From the NCBI RefSeq assembly GCF_905120475.1, contig NZ_CAJHOE010000001.1, positions 682,001 to 746,000 of the forward strand: a stretch of 64,000 nt of DNA, written 5' to 3'. This stretch comes from Campylobacter suis (GTDB taxonomy: Bacteria > Campylobacterota > Campylobacteria > Campylobacterales > Campylobacteraceae). Of this stretch, positions 1-11,945 are shown piece by piece. A model generated the notes under the pieces. The model worked only from the letters and a program-made list of their open reading frames with translations. It was not told the origin of the DNA and made no database searches. The translations under genes and the position numbers were made by a program. How positions within the stretch are numbered: the stretch's first letter is position 1; each line of letters begins with the position of its first letter.

Positions 1-699
1 GATATGATAGAGCAAGGTGCTAGCTACATTGACATTGGCGGGGTTAGCTCGCGCCCTGGGAGTGAGTACTGTGGGCGCGATGAGGAGTTTGTGCGCATAA
101 AAGATATCGTGGCTGAAATTTATAAGCAAAATTTGCATGAAAAGGCAAAATTTAGCCTTGATAGCTTTGATGAGTATTGCCTTGAATATGCGCTAAATCA
201 TGGCTTTAAAATGATAAATGACATAACTGCAAACACCAGCCTTGCAAAGCTTGCACTAAAATATGAGTGCGAATACTGCCTAATGCATATGCAAAATGAT
301 CCAAAAACTATGCAAAACGCACCGCATTATGATGATCTAATCGGCGAGATAGATGAGTTTTTCGCGCAAAAAATAGATGAAATTTTAGCCATAGGCACAA
401 ATCGGATCACCCTTGATGTAGGTATCGGCTTTGGCAAGACTGCGGAGCAAAATTTGCTTCTCATTAAGCATTTGGAACATTTTTTGCACTTTGGCTATCC
501 GCTTTTGGTTGGTGCAAGTCGCAAGTCGGTCATAAATTTTTATCATCCAAGCGAGGTTAAAGACAGGCTTGCTGGCTCACTTTATCTGCATTTAAAGGCT
601 TACGAAAACGGTGCAACCATCATCAGAACCCATGATGTGCGTGAGCATAAACAGCTTTTTGATATGCACGCAGCTATGAATGGCGCAAATATCTGGTAA
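1..699 (+). CDS. folP: Dihydropteroate synthase, 5'-truncated by the window edge
   Basis: Condenses 4-aminobenzoate with dihydropterin pyrophosphate in cytoplasmic folate synthesis. The frame is already open at base 1, so the true start lies upstream; 232 codons of the TIM barrel are visible. Motifs: DIGGVSSRPG near the left end (most bacteria have DIGGESTRPG), MINDITA, TLDVGIGFGKT, and the C-terminal pterin-site stretch GASRKSVI followed by RTHDVREH. The substitutions in the first loop are seen directly; whether they matter for sulfonamide binding cannot be said. ligA follows after 33 bases on the same strand, the same neighbour as in C. jejuni, so co-transcription is likely. Confidence 0.93.
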   Translation, partial: DMIEQGASYIDIGGVSSRPGSEYCGRDEEFVRIKDIVAEIYKQNLHEKAKFSLDSFDEYCLEYALNHGFKMINDITANTSLAKLALKYECEYCLMHMQNDPKTMQNAPHYDDLIGEIDEFFAQKIDEILAIGTNRITLDVGIGFGKTAEQNLLLIKHLEHFLHFGYPLLVGASRKSVINFYHPSEVKDRLAGSLYLHLKAYENGATIIRTHDVREHKQLFDMHAAMNGANIW

Positions 700-711
700 A
701 TTTTATGATAA

Positions 712-3379
<2,668 letters not shown>

Positions 3380-4201
3380 TATTACAGCTGTTGCGATAGG
3401 GCATTTTGATGGTGTGCACAGGGGGCATAAGCAACTTTTATCAAGGCTAGGTGAGTATGGCGGGCTTGTTGTTATAGACAAAAACAAAGCAAATATCACT
3501 CCAAAACTAAAACGAGCAGAATACTCTAGTTACCCATGCTTTTTGTATGAATTTGAGAGCATAAAAGATTTAAGCGGAGAGGAATTTATAGCACTTTTAA
3601 AGCGTGACTTTGTAAATTTAAAGCGTATAGTTGTTGGTTTTGACTTTCGTTTTGGACGAAATAGAGCTTGGGATAAGCACGACTTGGTGCGTATATTTGA
3701 TGCTGAAGTGATTGTTGTAGATGAGTATTGTTTTAATGGCATGGGCGTACATAGCTCAACCATCAGAGAGTATATTAAAAACGGTGAGATAGCCGCCGCA
3801 AACGCTCTTTTAGGGCGTGAATACTCAATTGAGGGCGAGGTTGTAAAAGGGCAGGGCATAGGCGCAAAAGAGCTTTTTCCTACCCTAAATTTAGAGATAA
3901 AAACCTATCTTTTGCCACACTCTGGGGTATACGCCACTCGCACACGCATAGGCAACAAAACCTATGGCTCAGTGACATTTATTGGAAACAGGGTTAGTAC
4001 AGATGGCGCATTTAGCGTAGAAACGCACATCATCGGCGAACAAATACCACCAACTGCCGAGCGTATCGCGGTTTGCTTTGTAAAAGCTTTGCGTAAAAAT
4101 CAAAAATTTAACAGCCTTTTTGAATTAAAAGAACAAATACAAAAAGATATAGACCAAGCAAGCCAGTATTGCGGTGTTTGCGAGCTATTTTTAGGAAAAA
4201 A

Positions 4202-4906
4202 ATGAGAGATGAAATTTTTAAAGAGCCGATAAAAAAGCAGTTTGAGTTTGATGCATCTGTGGCTAGTGTCTTTGATGATATGATAGGTCGCAGTGTGCCG
4301 TTTTATGATGTTAATGTAAAACTAGTAAGTCAAATTTTAGCAAAAAGTTTGACTAAAAATGCCCGTGTGATAGACCTTGGCTGTTCGACCGCAACTAGCT
4401 TGCTAGCACTTTTTGCACTCAGAAATGACCTTGAACTTTTTGGTGTGGATAACTCAGAGGCTATGCTGGCAAATGCGAAAGCAAAGGGTGCTGCGTTTGG
4501 TGCAAAGCTAAATTTAGAGCTTGCAGATGTGCTTGAGTATGAGCTTAGCGGGTTTGATACAATTTTGTTAAACTATACTTTGCAATTTATTAGACCGATT
4601 TGCAGGGCTAAGTTTGTAAGAAAAATTTATAATGGGCTAAATGACGATGGAGTTTTTGTATTTAGCGAAAAGATCATTTATGAAAACAAAACACTTGCAA
4701 AAAATATGATAGAAATTTATGAAGACTATAAGGCTGAGCAGGGCTATTCGCGCTATGAGATAGCTCAAAAACGCGAGGCTCTTGAAAATGTTTTAATACC
4801 TTACACCGAAGATGAAAATAAAACTTTAGTGCTTGAGGCTGGTTTTAGAGAGGTGCAAAGCTTGTTTAAGTGGGGAAATTTTATGAGCTTTATAGCGTTT
4901 AAATAA
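4202..4906 (+). CDS. cmoA: Carboxy-S-adenosyl-L-methionine synthase CmoA
   Basis: Makes carboxy-SAM from SAM and prephenate; CmoB then uses it to form cmo5U34 in tRNA wobble positions. The 234 residues show the family start (FDDMIGRSVPFYD), the SAM-binding LGCSTATSLLAL, and FDTILLNYTLQFI. An in-frame ATG exists 33 bases upstream, but the ATG at 4202 overlaps the ribF stop as ATGA and matches the N-terminus of the family, so it is preferred. No cmoB lies in the window. A gap of about 170 bases separates it from the convergent radA. Confidence 0.93.
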   Translation: MRDEIFKEPIKKQFEFDASVASVFDDMIGRSVPFYDVNVKLVSQILAKSLTKNARVIDLGCSTATSLLALFALRNDLELFGVDNSEAMLANAKAKGAAFGAKLNLELADVLEYELSGFDTILLNYTLQFIRPICRAKFVRKIYNGLNDDGVFVFSEKIIYENKTLAKNMIEIYEDYKAEQGYSRYEIAQKREALENVLIPYTEDENKTLVLEAGFREVQSLFKWGNFMSFIAFK

Positions 4907-5075
4907 TTTCTAGCTTCAAGCTTAAAAGAAAAAATCTAAATACAATTTTAGTGTAAAAATACAAAATCAAGCATAAAATTTATAGCACAGCTTTACCACT
5001 TTATCAATATAAACAACATTCTAGATGAGATGAGACAGCTTGCAAGGCTTGGATAGGTAAATTCCAAAGCATTGC

Positions 5076-6416
5076 TTACATCCACTCCAAAACCTGGCTT
5101 ATCTCTTTCGCAAAAAAACACTTCACACCTTGTGCATCAAGCGGTTTTGATGGCACGATGGCGTTTTTAAATTTCTGCGTTTTTGCCTCTTTTAGACGCT
5201 GATCAAGGTTAAAGACATCGCGAATTTCACCATTTAAACTAAGCTCACCGATGAAAACACTCTCCTTACTGATAGGGCGGTTGCGAAAGCTTGAGATGAT
5301 GGCGGCGATTACTGCTAGATCAGCGGCTGTTTCGCTGATCTTTACCCCGCCCGAGACATTTATAAATACATCATAATGCCCCAGCGGAAGCTCAAGTTTG
5401 CGCTCAAGCAAGGCCAAAAGCATATCAAGACGATTTTTTTCAAAGCCGGTACTGCTTCGTTTTGGATAGGCACTTTCACAAACTAGGGCTTGTATTTCCA
5501 CGCTTATGGCGCGCGAGCCTTCCATTATGATGGTTATGGCTGAGCCGCTTACTGCGTTTCCTCGCGTAAAAAATTTGCTTGAGATTTCAGTGGCGCTCGC
5601 AAGTCCTTTCTTCGTCATCTCAAAAATGCCAACCTCGCTGGTTGAGCCAAAGCGGTTTTTAAACCCACGAAGCAGGCGAAGCTCACGGCTAGCGTCTCCC
5701 TCAAAGTAAAGCACCACATCGACCATATGCTCAAGCACTCTAGGACCTGCGATCGCGCCTTCTTTTGTGATGTGACCGATGATAAAAACGCAGATGTCAT
5801 TATCCTTTGCTAGTCTCATGAGCTCAAATGTTATCTCTCTTACTTGCGTTATCGAGCCCGGCGCAGAGGTTATTTTTTCGCTGTAAAGCGTTTGGATCGA
5901 GTCGATGATAAGCACCTTGTATTCGCTTTTTTTAACCTCCGCGACTATGCTTTCAAGGCAAATTTCAGTTAGCAAAAAGAGGTTTTCATCCACGGCATCA
6001 AGCCTATCGGCGCGCATTTTTATCTGGCTTGCACTCTCCTCGCCGCTCACATAAAGCGTTTTTTTGCCATCCCTTGCTAAATTTGAGCCGATTTTTAGCA
6101 AAAGCGTTGATTTGCCTATGCCAGGACTGCCCCCGATTAACACGAGCGAACCCTCTACGACGCCACCGCCAAGTACCAAGTCAAGCTCTTTATCTTTTGT
6201 GCTAAAGCGATTTATCTGTTCGATTTGTACCTTGTCAATGCTCGTAGCCTTGCTTGGTGTGTGTGAAATTTTTGCTAGCTCTTCGCTTGCCTTTATCTGA
6301 GTGGAATTTAGCTCGATAAAACTATCCCAAGCACCGCAGTTTGGGCATTTGCCTACCCATTTGCTTTGCTGATTACCGCAAGCTTGACATTCAAAAACAC
6401 TCTTAATTTTTGCCAT
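5076..6416 (-). CDS. radA: DNA repair protein RadA (Sms)
   Basis: RecA-like ATPase and helicase that acts on recombination intermediates. The 446 residues carry an N-terminal C4 zinc finger (CQACGNQQ, then CPNCGAW, residues 10-30), Walker A GGSPGIGKST (about 93-102), the RadA-specific motif KNRFGSTSEVG, and a C-terminal Lon-protease-like domain (GVKISETAADLAV). All key motifs are intact. The gene starts 14 bases inside the 3' end of the upstream transporter gene and ends facing cmoA. Confidence 0.96.
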   Translation of the reverse strand: MAKIKSVFECQACGNQQSKWVGKCPNCGAWDSFIELNSTQIKASEELAKISHTPSKATSIDKVQIEQINRFSTKDKELDLVLGGGVVEGSLVLIGGSPGIGKSTLLLKIGSNLARDGKKTLYVSGEESASQIKMRADRLDAVDENLFLLTEICLESIVAEVKKSEYKVLIIDSIQTLYSEKITSAPGSITQVREITFELMRLAKDNDICVFIIGHITKEGAIAGPRVLEHMVDVVLYFEGDASRELRLLRGFKNRFGSTSEVGIFEMTKKGLASATEISSKFFTRGNAVSGSAITIIMEGSRAISVEIQALVCESAYPKRSSTGFEKNRLDMLLALLERKLELPLGHYDVFINVSGGVKISETAADLAVIAAIISSFRNRPISKESVFIGELSLNGEIRDVFNLDQRLKEAKTQKFKNAIVPSKPLDAQGVKCFFAKEISQVLEWM

Positions 6417-7308
6417 TTTTATCCTTTTTACTTTTTAGCGAGCCCAGATATATCGCTAACATCGTGATAAACGCCCCAGCCCACTGCCACGCATTTATAT
6501 CTTTATCTAGCAAGAACGCATCTATGAAAAGCGCTGCTATTGGCTCTGAGAGCAAAAGTAGCCCCGTAAGACTTAGCGAGAGTAGTGGAACGCAGTAAGC
6601 TATCATACCCCACGCCACGCACTGCATAACAGACGCATATGTAAAAGTAAGCAAAATTTCGTTCACATCCTTTGGGAAAAAATTTGCACCATTTAAAAGT
6701 ATACTTGGCACCAAAAGTGCGCTAGCACCGCCAACTCCAATATAAAACATGAGAGTAATAATATGCGCATTTTCGCTTTCACTAGCCTTCTTTACGCTAA
6801 TCATAGAAAGAGCTAAAAGTAGTCCAGAAAGTATCCCGCTAATAAATCCCCATCCAGCATGCAAATTTGAATTAAACTCAGGCAAAGCTATCAAAAATAC
6901 ACCAAAACTAGCCAACACTAGTGCAAATATGCCAAATTTACTAAGCCTTTCGCCAAAGAAAAACAAGCCAATAAATGTAAGCCAAAAAATTTGCAAGCTA
7001 TTTAAAAGTGTCGAAATTCCAGGACCTACAGCGTAAATACTCTCATGCCAAAGAGAAAGATCAATGCCTAAAAAAGCTCCTGATAATACGGCATAAAGTT
7101 TGGCTTTTTTGCTTTTTAACAAAGGTAGTTTTAAGGCTTTTGTGAGCACAAAAAATATACCTCCAGCTATAAATAGCCGCCAAAAAGCAATAGCAAACGC
7201 ACCAACACTAATACTTGCAACTATAATACTGCCAAGCCCAAAAAGAACACAGCCTATAACTAGTGCGAAACTAGCCTCGTTTGTATTAAGTTGTCTCAAG
7301 GCTGCCAA
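6403..7308 (-). CDS. EamA/DMT-family membrane transporter
   Basis: Integral membrane protein of the drug/metabolite transporter superfamily; substrate unknown. The 301 residues contain about ten hydrophobic helices in two EamA repeats (first ending near LPEFNSNLHAGWG, second near YLGSLKSKKDKNG). The earliest start is TTG at 7308, which overlaps the upstream VanZ-like gene by 13 bases; another TTG three codons later is equally possible, and no clear ribosome binding site decides. It sits between radA and ftsY cluster genes on one strand. Confidence 0.85.
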   Translation of the reverse strand: MAALRQLNTNEASFALVIGCVLFGLGSIIVASISVGAFAIAFWRLFIAGGIFFVLTKALKLPLLKSKKAKLYAVLSGAFLGIDLSLWHESIYAVGPGISTLLNSLQIFWLTFIGLFFFGERLSKFGIFALVLASFGVFLIALPEFNSNLHAGWGFISGILSGLLLALSMISVKKASESENAHIITLMFYIGVGGASALLVPSILLNGANFFPKDVNEILLTFTYASVMQCVAWGMIAYCVPLLSLSLTGLLLLSEPIAALFIDAFLLDKDINAWQWAGAFITMLAIYLGSLKSKKDKNGKN

Positions 7309-7676
7309 CTTTTATGAGATGATAAAAAATTTGCAAAAATTTGTCTTAAAACCCAAAAAGCAAGTACCCCAAAAAAGATTCCTATAATATCGGCAAATAT
7401 GTCAAGCAGGCTAAAATAGCGGTTAGGAAGCATAGACTGAACTAACTCTATCTGCACTCCAAAGGCAAGTAATACACAAAATTTTACATAAAATTTTGCA
7501 AACAATCCACTTCGCCAACCAAGTGAAAGCAAAACATAAAGTGTAGAAAATGCTAAAAAGTGATTTGCTTTATCCCAATAATTTTCTATTACAGGGATAC
7601 TTCTTGATGTGGTTGCCAAAAATTCAATCGCAAAAAGACAGATAAAAAACAAAAATCTAGCAAATTTTACTCTCAC
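7296..7676 (-). CDS. VanZ-like small membrane protein
   Basis: A 126-residue membrane protein with four hydrophobic segments. The pattern DKANHFLAFSTLYVLLSLGW followed by FGVQIELVQSMLPNRYFSLLDIFADIIG fits the VanZ-like family, whose members usually end in an acidic-containing helix like this one. No enzymatic function is established for most of the family. Translation starts at GTG, overlapping the ftsY stop as GTGA, so it is probably translated from the ftsY message. Confidence 0.8.
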   Translation of the reverse strand: MRVKFARFLFFICLFAIEFLATTSRSIPVIENYWDKANHFLAFSTLYVLLSLGWRSGLFAKFYVKFCVLLAFGVQIELVQSMLPNRYFSLLDIFADIIGIFFGVLAFWVLRQIFANFLSSHKSWQP

Positions 7677-8539
7677 GCAAATATCGCATCCATAAGCTGA
7701 TCTAAAAACTCATCTGGGTCAAATTTAACAAGATCGTCCATACTCTCGCCCACACCTATGTAAAGTATAGGAAGCTCTAGCTCTCGTGCCACGCCAAAGA
7801 GTGCTCCGCCTTTGACAGTGCCATCAAGCTTGGTTATGATGACACCATTTAACTCCACCATCTCATTAAATGCCTTTGCTTGCGCGACAGCGGCATTGCC
7901 TTGAGTGCCATCAAGAACCAAGATCTTTCTATGAGGAGCTTTAGCGTATGCTTTTTGAGATATTCTTACTATCTTGCTTAGTTCATTTGCCAAATTTGTC
8001 TGATTTTGCAGTCTACCAGCTGTATCTAGGATAACCCTATCTATGCCCTTTGCAAGGGCTGAGCTTATCGTATCAAACGCTACTGCTGAGGGGTCGTGGC
8101 CTTGTTGTGTTAGCACGATAGGCACGCCAACTTTTTCACTCCAAAGTCTAAGCTGCTCTATCGCACCTGCTCGAAATGTATCGCAAGCCCCTAAAATAAC
8201 GCTTTTTGAGCTTTTTTTATACAAATTTGCAAGCTTTGCTATAGTGGTCGTCTTGCCAGTGCCATTTACGCCAAGGATCAGATCAACAAAGGGCTTATCA
8301 TCAGCCACTGAGCGATCTTTTTCATAGATAAAGTAGCTACTCATCACACGGCGCAAATCATCGCGTTTTACTTCATCTTGTGGCGGTAAATAATAAATAA
8401 TCTCTTCTATAATTTCATAAGCCACATCGGCTTCTAAAAGCATCTCTTCAAGCTCGCTTTTTGTTACAATCTTACTTGTTTTTACGCTATTTATAGCGCT
8501 AAAAGTTTTTGCAAAACCTTTTTTTATAAAGTCAAACAT
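7673..8539 (-). CDS. ftsY: Signal recognition particle receptor FtsY
   Basis: GTPase that docks SRP-ribosome complexes at the inner membrane for co-translational insertion. The 288 residues contain only the N and G domains: P-loop GVNGTGKTTT (about residues 98-107), DTAGR, and TKLDGTVKGG. The long acidic A domain of E. coli FtsY is absent, as usual in epsilonproteobacteria. Its ATG shares one base with the stop of the upstream thioredoxin-like gene (TGATG), indicating coupling. Confidence 0.96.
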   Translation of the reverse strand: MFDFIKKGFAKTFSAINSVKTSKIVTKSELEEMLLEADVAYEIIEEIIYYLPPQDEVKRDDLRRVMSSYFIYEKDRSVADDKPFVDLILGVNGTGKTTTIAKLANLYKKSSKSVILGACDTFRAGAIEQLRLWSEKVGVPIVLTQQGHDPSAVAFDTISSALAKGIDRVILDTAGRLQNQTNLANELSKIVRISQKAYAKAPHRKILVLDGTQGNAAVAQAKAFNEMVELNGVIITKLDGTVKGGALFGVARELELPILYIGVGESMDDLVKFDPDEFLDQLMDAIFA

Positions 8540-9168
8540 CAGTTAATCGCCTTTGAAATTTCACTTTCTAGCATCTCTTCAGGAACTAGTCCAACATAGC
8601 CATCGTGAAAGTCTCCATTTGTTTTAAAAAGCACTGAGGCAGGAAGTCCAGTAATGCCCCCGACAGCCTTTTCTAGGATAAAATTTTCCTTTCCAACCGC
8701 AACATCATACTTTATGTTATTTTTCTTAGCAAATTCTTTTATCTGCTCAACACTCTTATCTTCAAGCAAGATAGCAACGATATTTAAATCTTTTCTAAAT
8801 TTCTCAGCCAAGTTATTTAGATGTGGGATTTCAGCCCTACAAGGTGGACACCATGTTGCCCAAAATACAAAAAGCGTTGCTTTCTTTTGCTCACGATCAA
8901 TATCAAGCCCATAGTCATCTCTGATTTTAAATTTAAACTCACCACCGTCTATCAAACTAAGTGCTATTTGTTTATCATAAACAGCTTTTTTTTCTGGTTT
9001 TTTTTCAGTGGTTTTTACTTCAGTTGTCTCGTTTTTTTCTATATTTTTAGTTAAATTTTGCTCTGTATTGCTTGACTGTGTTTTAATCTCTTTACTCTCT
9101 TCTTTACTTTCGCAACCCAAAAGTAAAAAAACAGCTAAAAATGCTATAATCTTGTGTTTAAGTTTCAT
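8539..9168 (-). CDS. TlpA-like thioredoxin-fold lipoprotein
   Basis: Probable periplasmic, membrane-anchored thiol-disulfide oxidoreductase. A signal peptide ends in a lipobox (FLLLGC, Cys19), followed by a Lys/Glu-rich linker (about 20-65) and a thioredoxin fold with the active site FWATWCPPC and the cis-Pro region GGITGLPASVLF. This resembles TlpA/ResA proteins that reduce cytochrome c apoproteins or other envelope thiols; the specific partner is unknown. It lies directly upstream of ftsY and is divergent from the folate gene at 9222. Confidence 0.88.
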   Translation of the reverse strand: MKLKHKIIAFLAVFLLLGCESKEESKEIKTQSSNTEQNLTKNIEKNETTEVKTTEKKPEKKAVYDKQIALSLIDGGEFKFKIRDDYGLDIDREQKKATLFVFWATWCPPCRAEIPHLNNLAEKFRKDLNIVAILLEDKSVEQIKEFAKKNNIKYDVAVGKENFILEKAVGGITGLPASVLFKTNGDFHDGYVGLVPEEMLESEISKAIN

Positions 9169-9221
9169 AAAAATAGTCCTTGTGATTGTTTTTGAGTAAA
9201 ATTATACTAAAAGATAATAAA

Positions 9222-9875
9222 ATGAGTGTTAAATCAACAAAAGATGAATTTAGAGCTTACACTATAAAAAATACAAGAAAACGGGCAAAAATTTCAGCAA
9301 AATGTCGAAGTCAAAATGTCATAAAAAGGCTTAGCAATCTCATAAAATTTACAAATTCTAAAAAAATTTTACTCTACATGCCACTTTTTTATGAAGTAGA
9401 TGTTTATAAAATGCGTAGATTTTTGTCAAATCGTGATATTTTTGTGCCATTTATGGTAGATATTAGCTTAAAAATGGTAAAATTAAGGTTGCCATTTGAG
9501 TTAAAAAAATTTAACTTACGCGAGCCACTTGCATCAAAATTTGCAAACGATCGCATTGATATGGCTGTAGTTCCATGTAACGGGGTTGATGGGGCTATGC
9601 GCAGGATAGGTCACGGCAAAGGTTTTTATGATAGATTTTTTAGCGACCTGCCTTATCGTCCAAGATTGATAGTATTTGTTCAGGCAGCGGACTTTTATAC
9701 GGATAAAATTCTCTCCAAAGAGCATGACATCTGTGGCGATATTTACCTAACCCCAAATAAAAACTATATAAAAAGAGGAAACTATGATAGAAGTTTTAGT
9801 CGGCTTAGGAGCCGGTGTGGCGGGAGTTGGCGCAGGTTATCTGTATGCAAAAAAGATAAACGATGCAAACTATAA
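9222..9875 (+). CDS. 5-formyltetrahydrofolate cyclo-ligase family protein
   Basis: Likely converts 5-formyltetrahydrofolate to methenyl-tetrahydrofolate with ATP. Visible motifs: ARKxRA-like basic N-terminus, MAVVPCNGVDGAMRRIGHGKGFYDRFF (the GhGkGfYDR signature) and DIYLTP near the end of the fold. ATG at 9222 is preferred over an in-frame ATG at 9186 because the conserved region begins just after it. The last 92 bases overlap rny in another frame, giving a basic, Cys-containing tail (SRLRSRCGGSWRR) that the family does not need. Confidence 0.85.
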   Translation: MSVKSTKDEFRAYTIKNTRKRAKISAKCRSQNVIKRLSNLIKFTNSKKILLYMPLFYEVDVYKMRRFLSNRDIFVPFMVDISLKMVKLRLPFELKKFNLREPLASKFANDRIDMAVVPCNGVDGAMRRIGHGKGFYDRFFSDLPYRPRLIVFVQAADFYTDKILSKEHDICGDIYLTPNKNYIKRGNYDRSFSRLRSRCGGSWRRLSVCKKDKRCKL

Positions 9876-11337
9876 TATATTTTTAGAACAAGCAAAGGCA
9901 AAGGCAAAGGCTATCGAGCACGAGGCTGAGCTTATTTTGAAAAACTCAAAAATTTCAGTCCAAGAAGCAGAATTTGAAGCTAAAAAAAAGTATGATGAAA
10001 AAACTACAAAACTGCAGCGTGACTATACTCAAAAATTTGACGAGCTAAGCAAAAAAGAGAGTACTTTACAAACTGAACAAGAAATTTTACACGAAAGCAA
10101 ACTAGCGCTTGAAAGCGAGCGAAATAATGCTAAATCAACATACGAAGAAGGATTAAATCTAAAAACAACTTATCAAAATAAAATGAACGAAGCCTTAAAA
10201 GTACTTGAACACGCAGCTGGCTTAACTCAAGAAGAGGCCAGGGAGATAGTCTTAAAAAAGGTTGAAGAAGCTAGTCGTGCAGACATAGCTCATATAGTTA
10301 GAAAGCACGAAGAAGAGGCAAAAAGAGATATAAAAAAGAGAGTAAATTATATCCTAGCACAGGCTACTTCGAGATTTGCTGGAGAATTTGCAACTGAGCG
10401 ACTTATAAATGTTGTTAATATCAAAAACGATGAGCTAAAGGGTCGTATCATAGGCAAAGAGGGGCGAAATATAAAGACTCTTGAGATGGTTTTGGGTGTT
10501 GATATTATCATAGACGATACACCAAATGCGATAATTTTAAGTAGTTTTAACCTTTATCGCCGTGCAATCGCAACAAGAGTTATAGAGCTTTTAGTCGAAG
10601 ATGGTCGTATCCAGCCAGCAAGGATAGAAGAACTTCACAAAAAAGTCACAGAAGAGTTTGAACAAAGCGTGCAAGAAGAGGGTGAAAATATAGTTATTGA
10701 CTTAGGATTAAATAAAATTCATCCAGAGATAGTAAAGCTAATTGGAAAACTAAAATTTCGTGCAAGCTATGGTCAAAATGCCTTGGCTCACAGCCTTGAG
10801 GTCGCACATCTTGCAGGTATCATCGCAGCTGAAACTGGCGGAGATGAAAAGCTTGCAAAAAGAGCAGGGATATTGCATGATATAGGCAAGGCATTAACGC
10901 ATGAATTTGAGGGCTCGCATGTTGATCTTGGAGCAGAGGTTTGCAAGCGCTATAAAGAGCATGCGGTCGTTATAAATGCTATTTATGCGCACCATGGACA
11001 CGAAGAGGCGACAAGTGTTGAGAGTGCTGCTGTATGCGCGGCAGACGCCTTAAGTGCTGCTCGTCCTGGCGCAAGGCGTGAAGTACTTGAAAGTTTTTTA
11101 AAGCGAGTTGAAGAGATAGAAAATATTGCAAAAACCAAAAATGGTATCAAACAAGCTTATGCTATAAATGCGGGTCGTGAAATTCGCGTTATCGCAAATG
11201 CCAAGCTCATAAACGATGATGAAGCTGTACTTGTTGCAAAAGAGATCGCTCAAGAGATAGAAGCGAAAGTACAGTATCCTGGCGAGATAAAGGTTAATGT
11301 CATCAGAGAAACTCGCGCCATAGACTTTGCGAAATAA
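9784..11337 (+). CDS. rny: Ribonuclease Y
   Basis: Membrane-anchored endoribonuclease that starts mRNA decay. The 517 residues have an N-terminal membrane helix (about 3-23), a long coiled coil (about 30-190), a KH domain with GRIIGKEGRNIKTLE (about 218-232), and an HD metal-dependent phosphohydrolase domain with the ILHDIGKALTHE motif and YAHHGHEE. The start follows AAAAAGAGGAAACT and lies inside the preceding folate gene. The SYLF-domain gene follows after 12 bases. Confidence 0.96.
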   Translation: MIEVLVGLGAGVAGVGAGYLYAKKINDANYNIFLEQAKAKAKAIEHEAELILKNSKISVQEAEFEAKKKYDEKTTKLQRDYTQKFDELSKKESTLQTEQEILHESKLALESERNNAKSTYEEGLNLKTTYQNKMNEALKVLEHAAGLTQEEAREIVLKKVEEASRADIAHIVRKHEEEAKRDIKKRVNYILAQATSRFAGEFATERLINVVNIKNDELKGRIIGKEGRNIKTLEMVLGVDIIIDDTPNAIILSSFNLYRRAIATRVIELLVEDGRIQPARIEELHKKVTEEFEQSVQEEGENIVIDLGLNKIHPEIVKLIGKLKFRASYGQNALAHSLEVAHLAGIIAAETGGDEKLAKRAGILHDIGKALTHEFEGSHVDLGAEVCKRYKEHAVVINAIYAHHGHEEATSVESAAVCAADALSAARPGARREVLESFLKRVEEIENIAKTKNGIKQAYAINAGREIRVIANAKLINDDEAVLVAKEIAQEIEAKVQYPGEIKVNVIRETRAIDFAK

Positions 11338-11349
11338 AGAAAAGCTTTA

Positions 11350-11937
11350 ATGAAAAAAATTTTATTTATCTTAGCATTTGTGGTTGGATTATTTGGCGGA
11401 GAAGACTTAGTTTTAAGCTCCGCAAATTCATATCAAATGGTACTTAGAGCAAACCCAAATGCACCTACAAATGCATTAATAAAACAATCAAAAGCAGTCA
11501 TCATCTTTCCAAGCGTAAAGAAGATAGGCTTTTTGGTTGGTGGTATGGGTGGCAATGGTGTTATGATAACCCCTGTAAATTCAAACGAAAAAGAGATGTA
11601 CTCAGTAGGCATAAGCGGTGGAAGCTTTGGGCTTCAAGTGGGTTACGAAGATAGCTCGCTTGTACTTTTTGTGCTTGATGAAAATTTAGTAAATGACATT
11701 AAAAATGGCAAATTTACGATACAGGCTGACGCATCATTTAGTTTTGGCGATGGTGGCAGAGCCTACAACAAAACAAGCGACTTTAAATTTACAAGTAGCA
11801 TATACGCCTATGCTACAAACGCTGGCTTTTTTGCTGGAGCAAGCTTTGGCGGAGCGGTAATTAGCCATAATGACGAAAATTTACTTCAAAGCGGATATGC
11901 TTTTGAACAACTACAAAACTCACTAACAAACAACTAA
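11350..11937 (+). CDS. SYLF/YSC84-domain lipid-binding protein, probably exported
   Basis: The 195 residues start with a short hydrophobic signal (MKKILFILAFVVGLFGGEDL) and contain the SYLF (YSC84) pattern: KQSKAVIIFPSVKKIGFLVGGMGGNGVM, then SVGISGGSFGLQVGY and GAGFFAGASFGGA-like repeats. The domain binds lipids in eukaryotes; the bacterial role is unknown and envelope-related function is only inferred from the signal peptide. It sits between rny and a DedA protein, all on the same strand with short gaps. Confidence 0.82.
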   Translation: MKKILFILAFVVGLFGGEDLVLSSANSYQMVLRANPNAPTNALIKQSKAVIIFPSVKKIGFLVGGMGGNGVMITPVNSNEKEMYSVGISGGSFGLQVGYEDSSLVLFVLDENLVNDIKNGKFTIQADASFSFGDGGRAYNKTSDFKFTSSIYAYATNAGFFAGASFGGAVISHNDENLLQSGYAFEQLQNSLTNN

Positions 11938-11945
11938 GGCACATA

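Noticed and set aside
9186-9221. Earlier start for the folate cyclo-ligase gene
   Set aside because: The 12 extra residues are not conserved in type and overlap the promoter region of the divergent lipoprotein gene.
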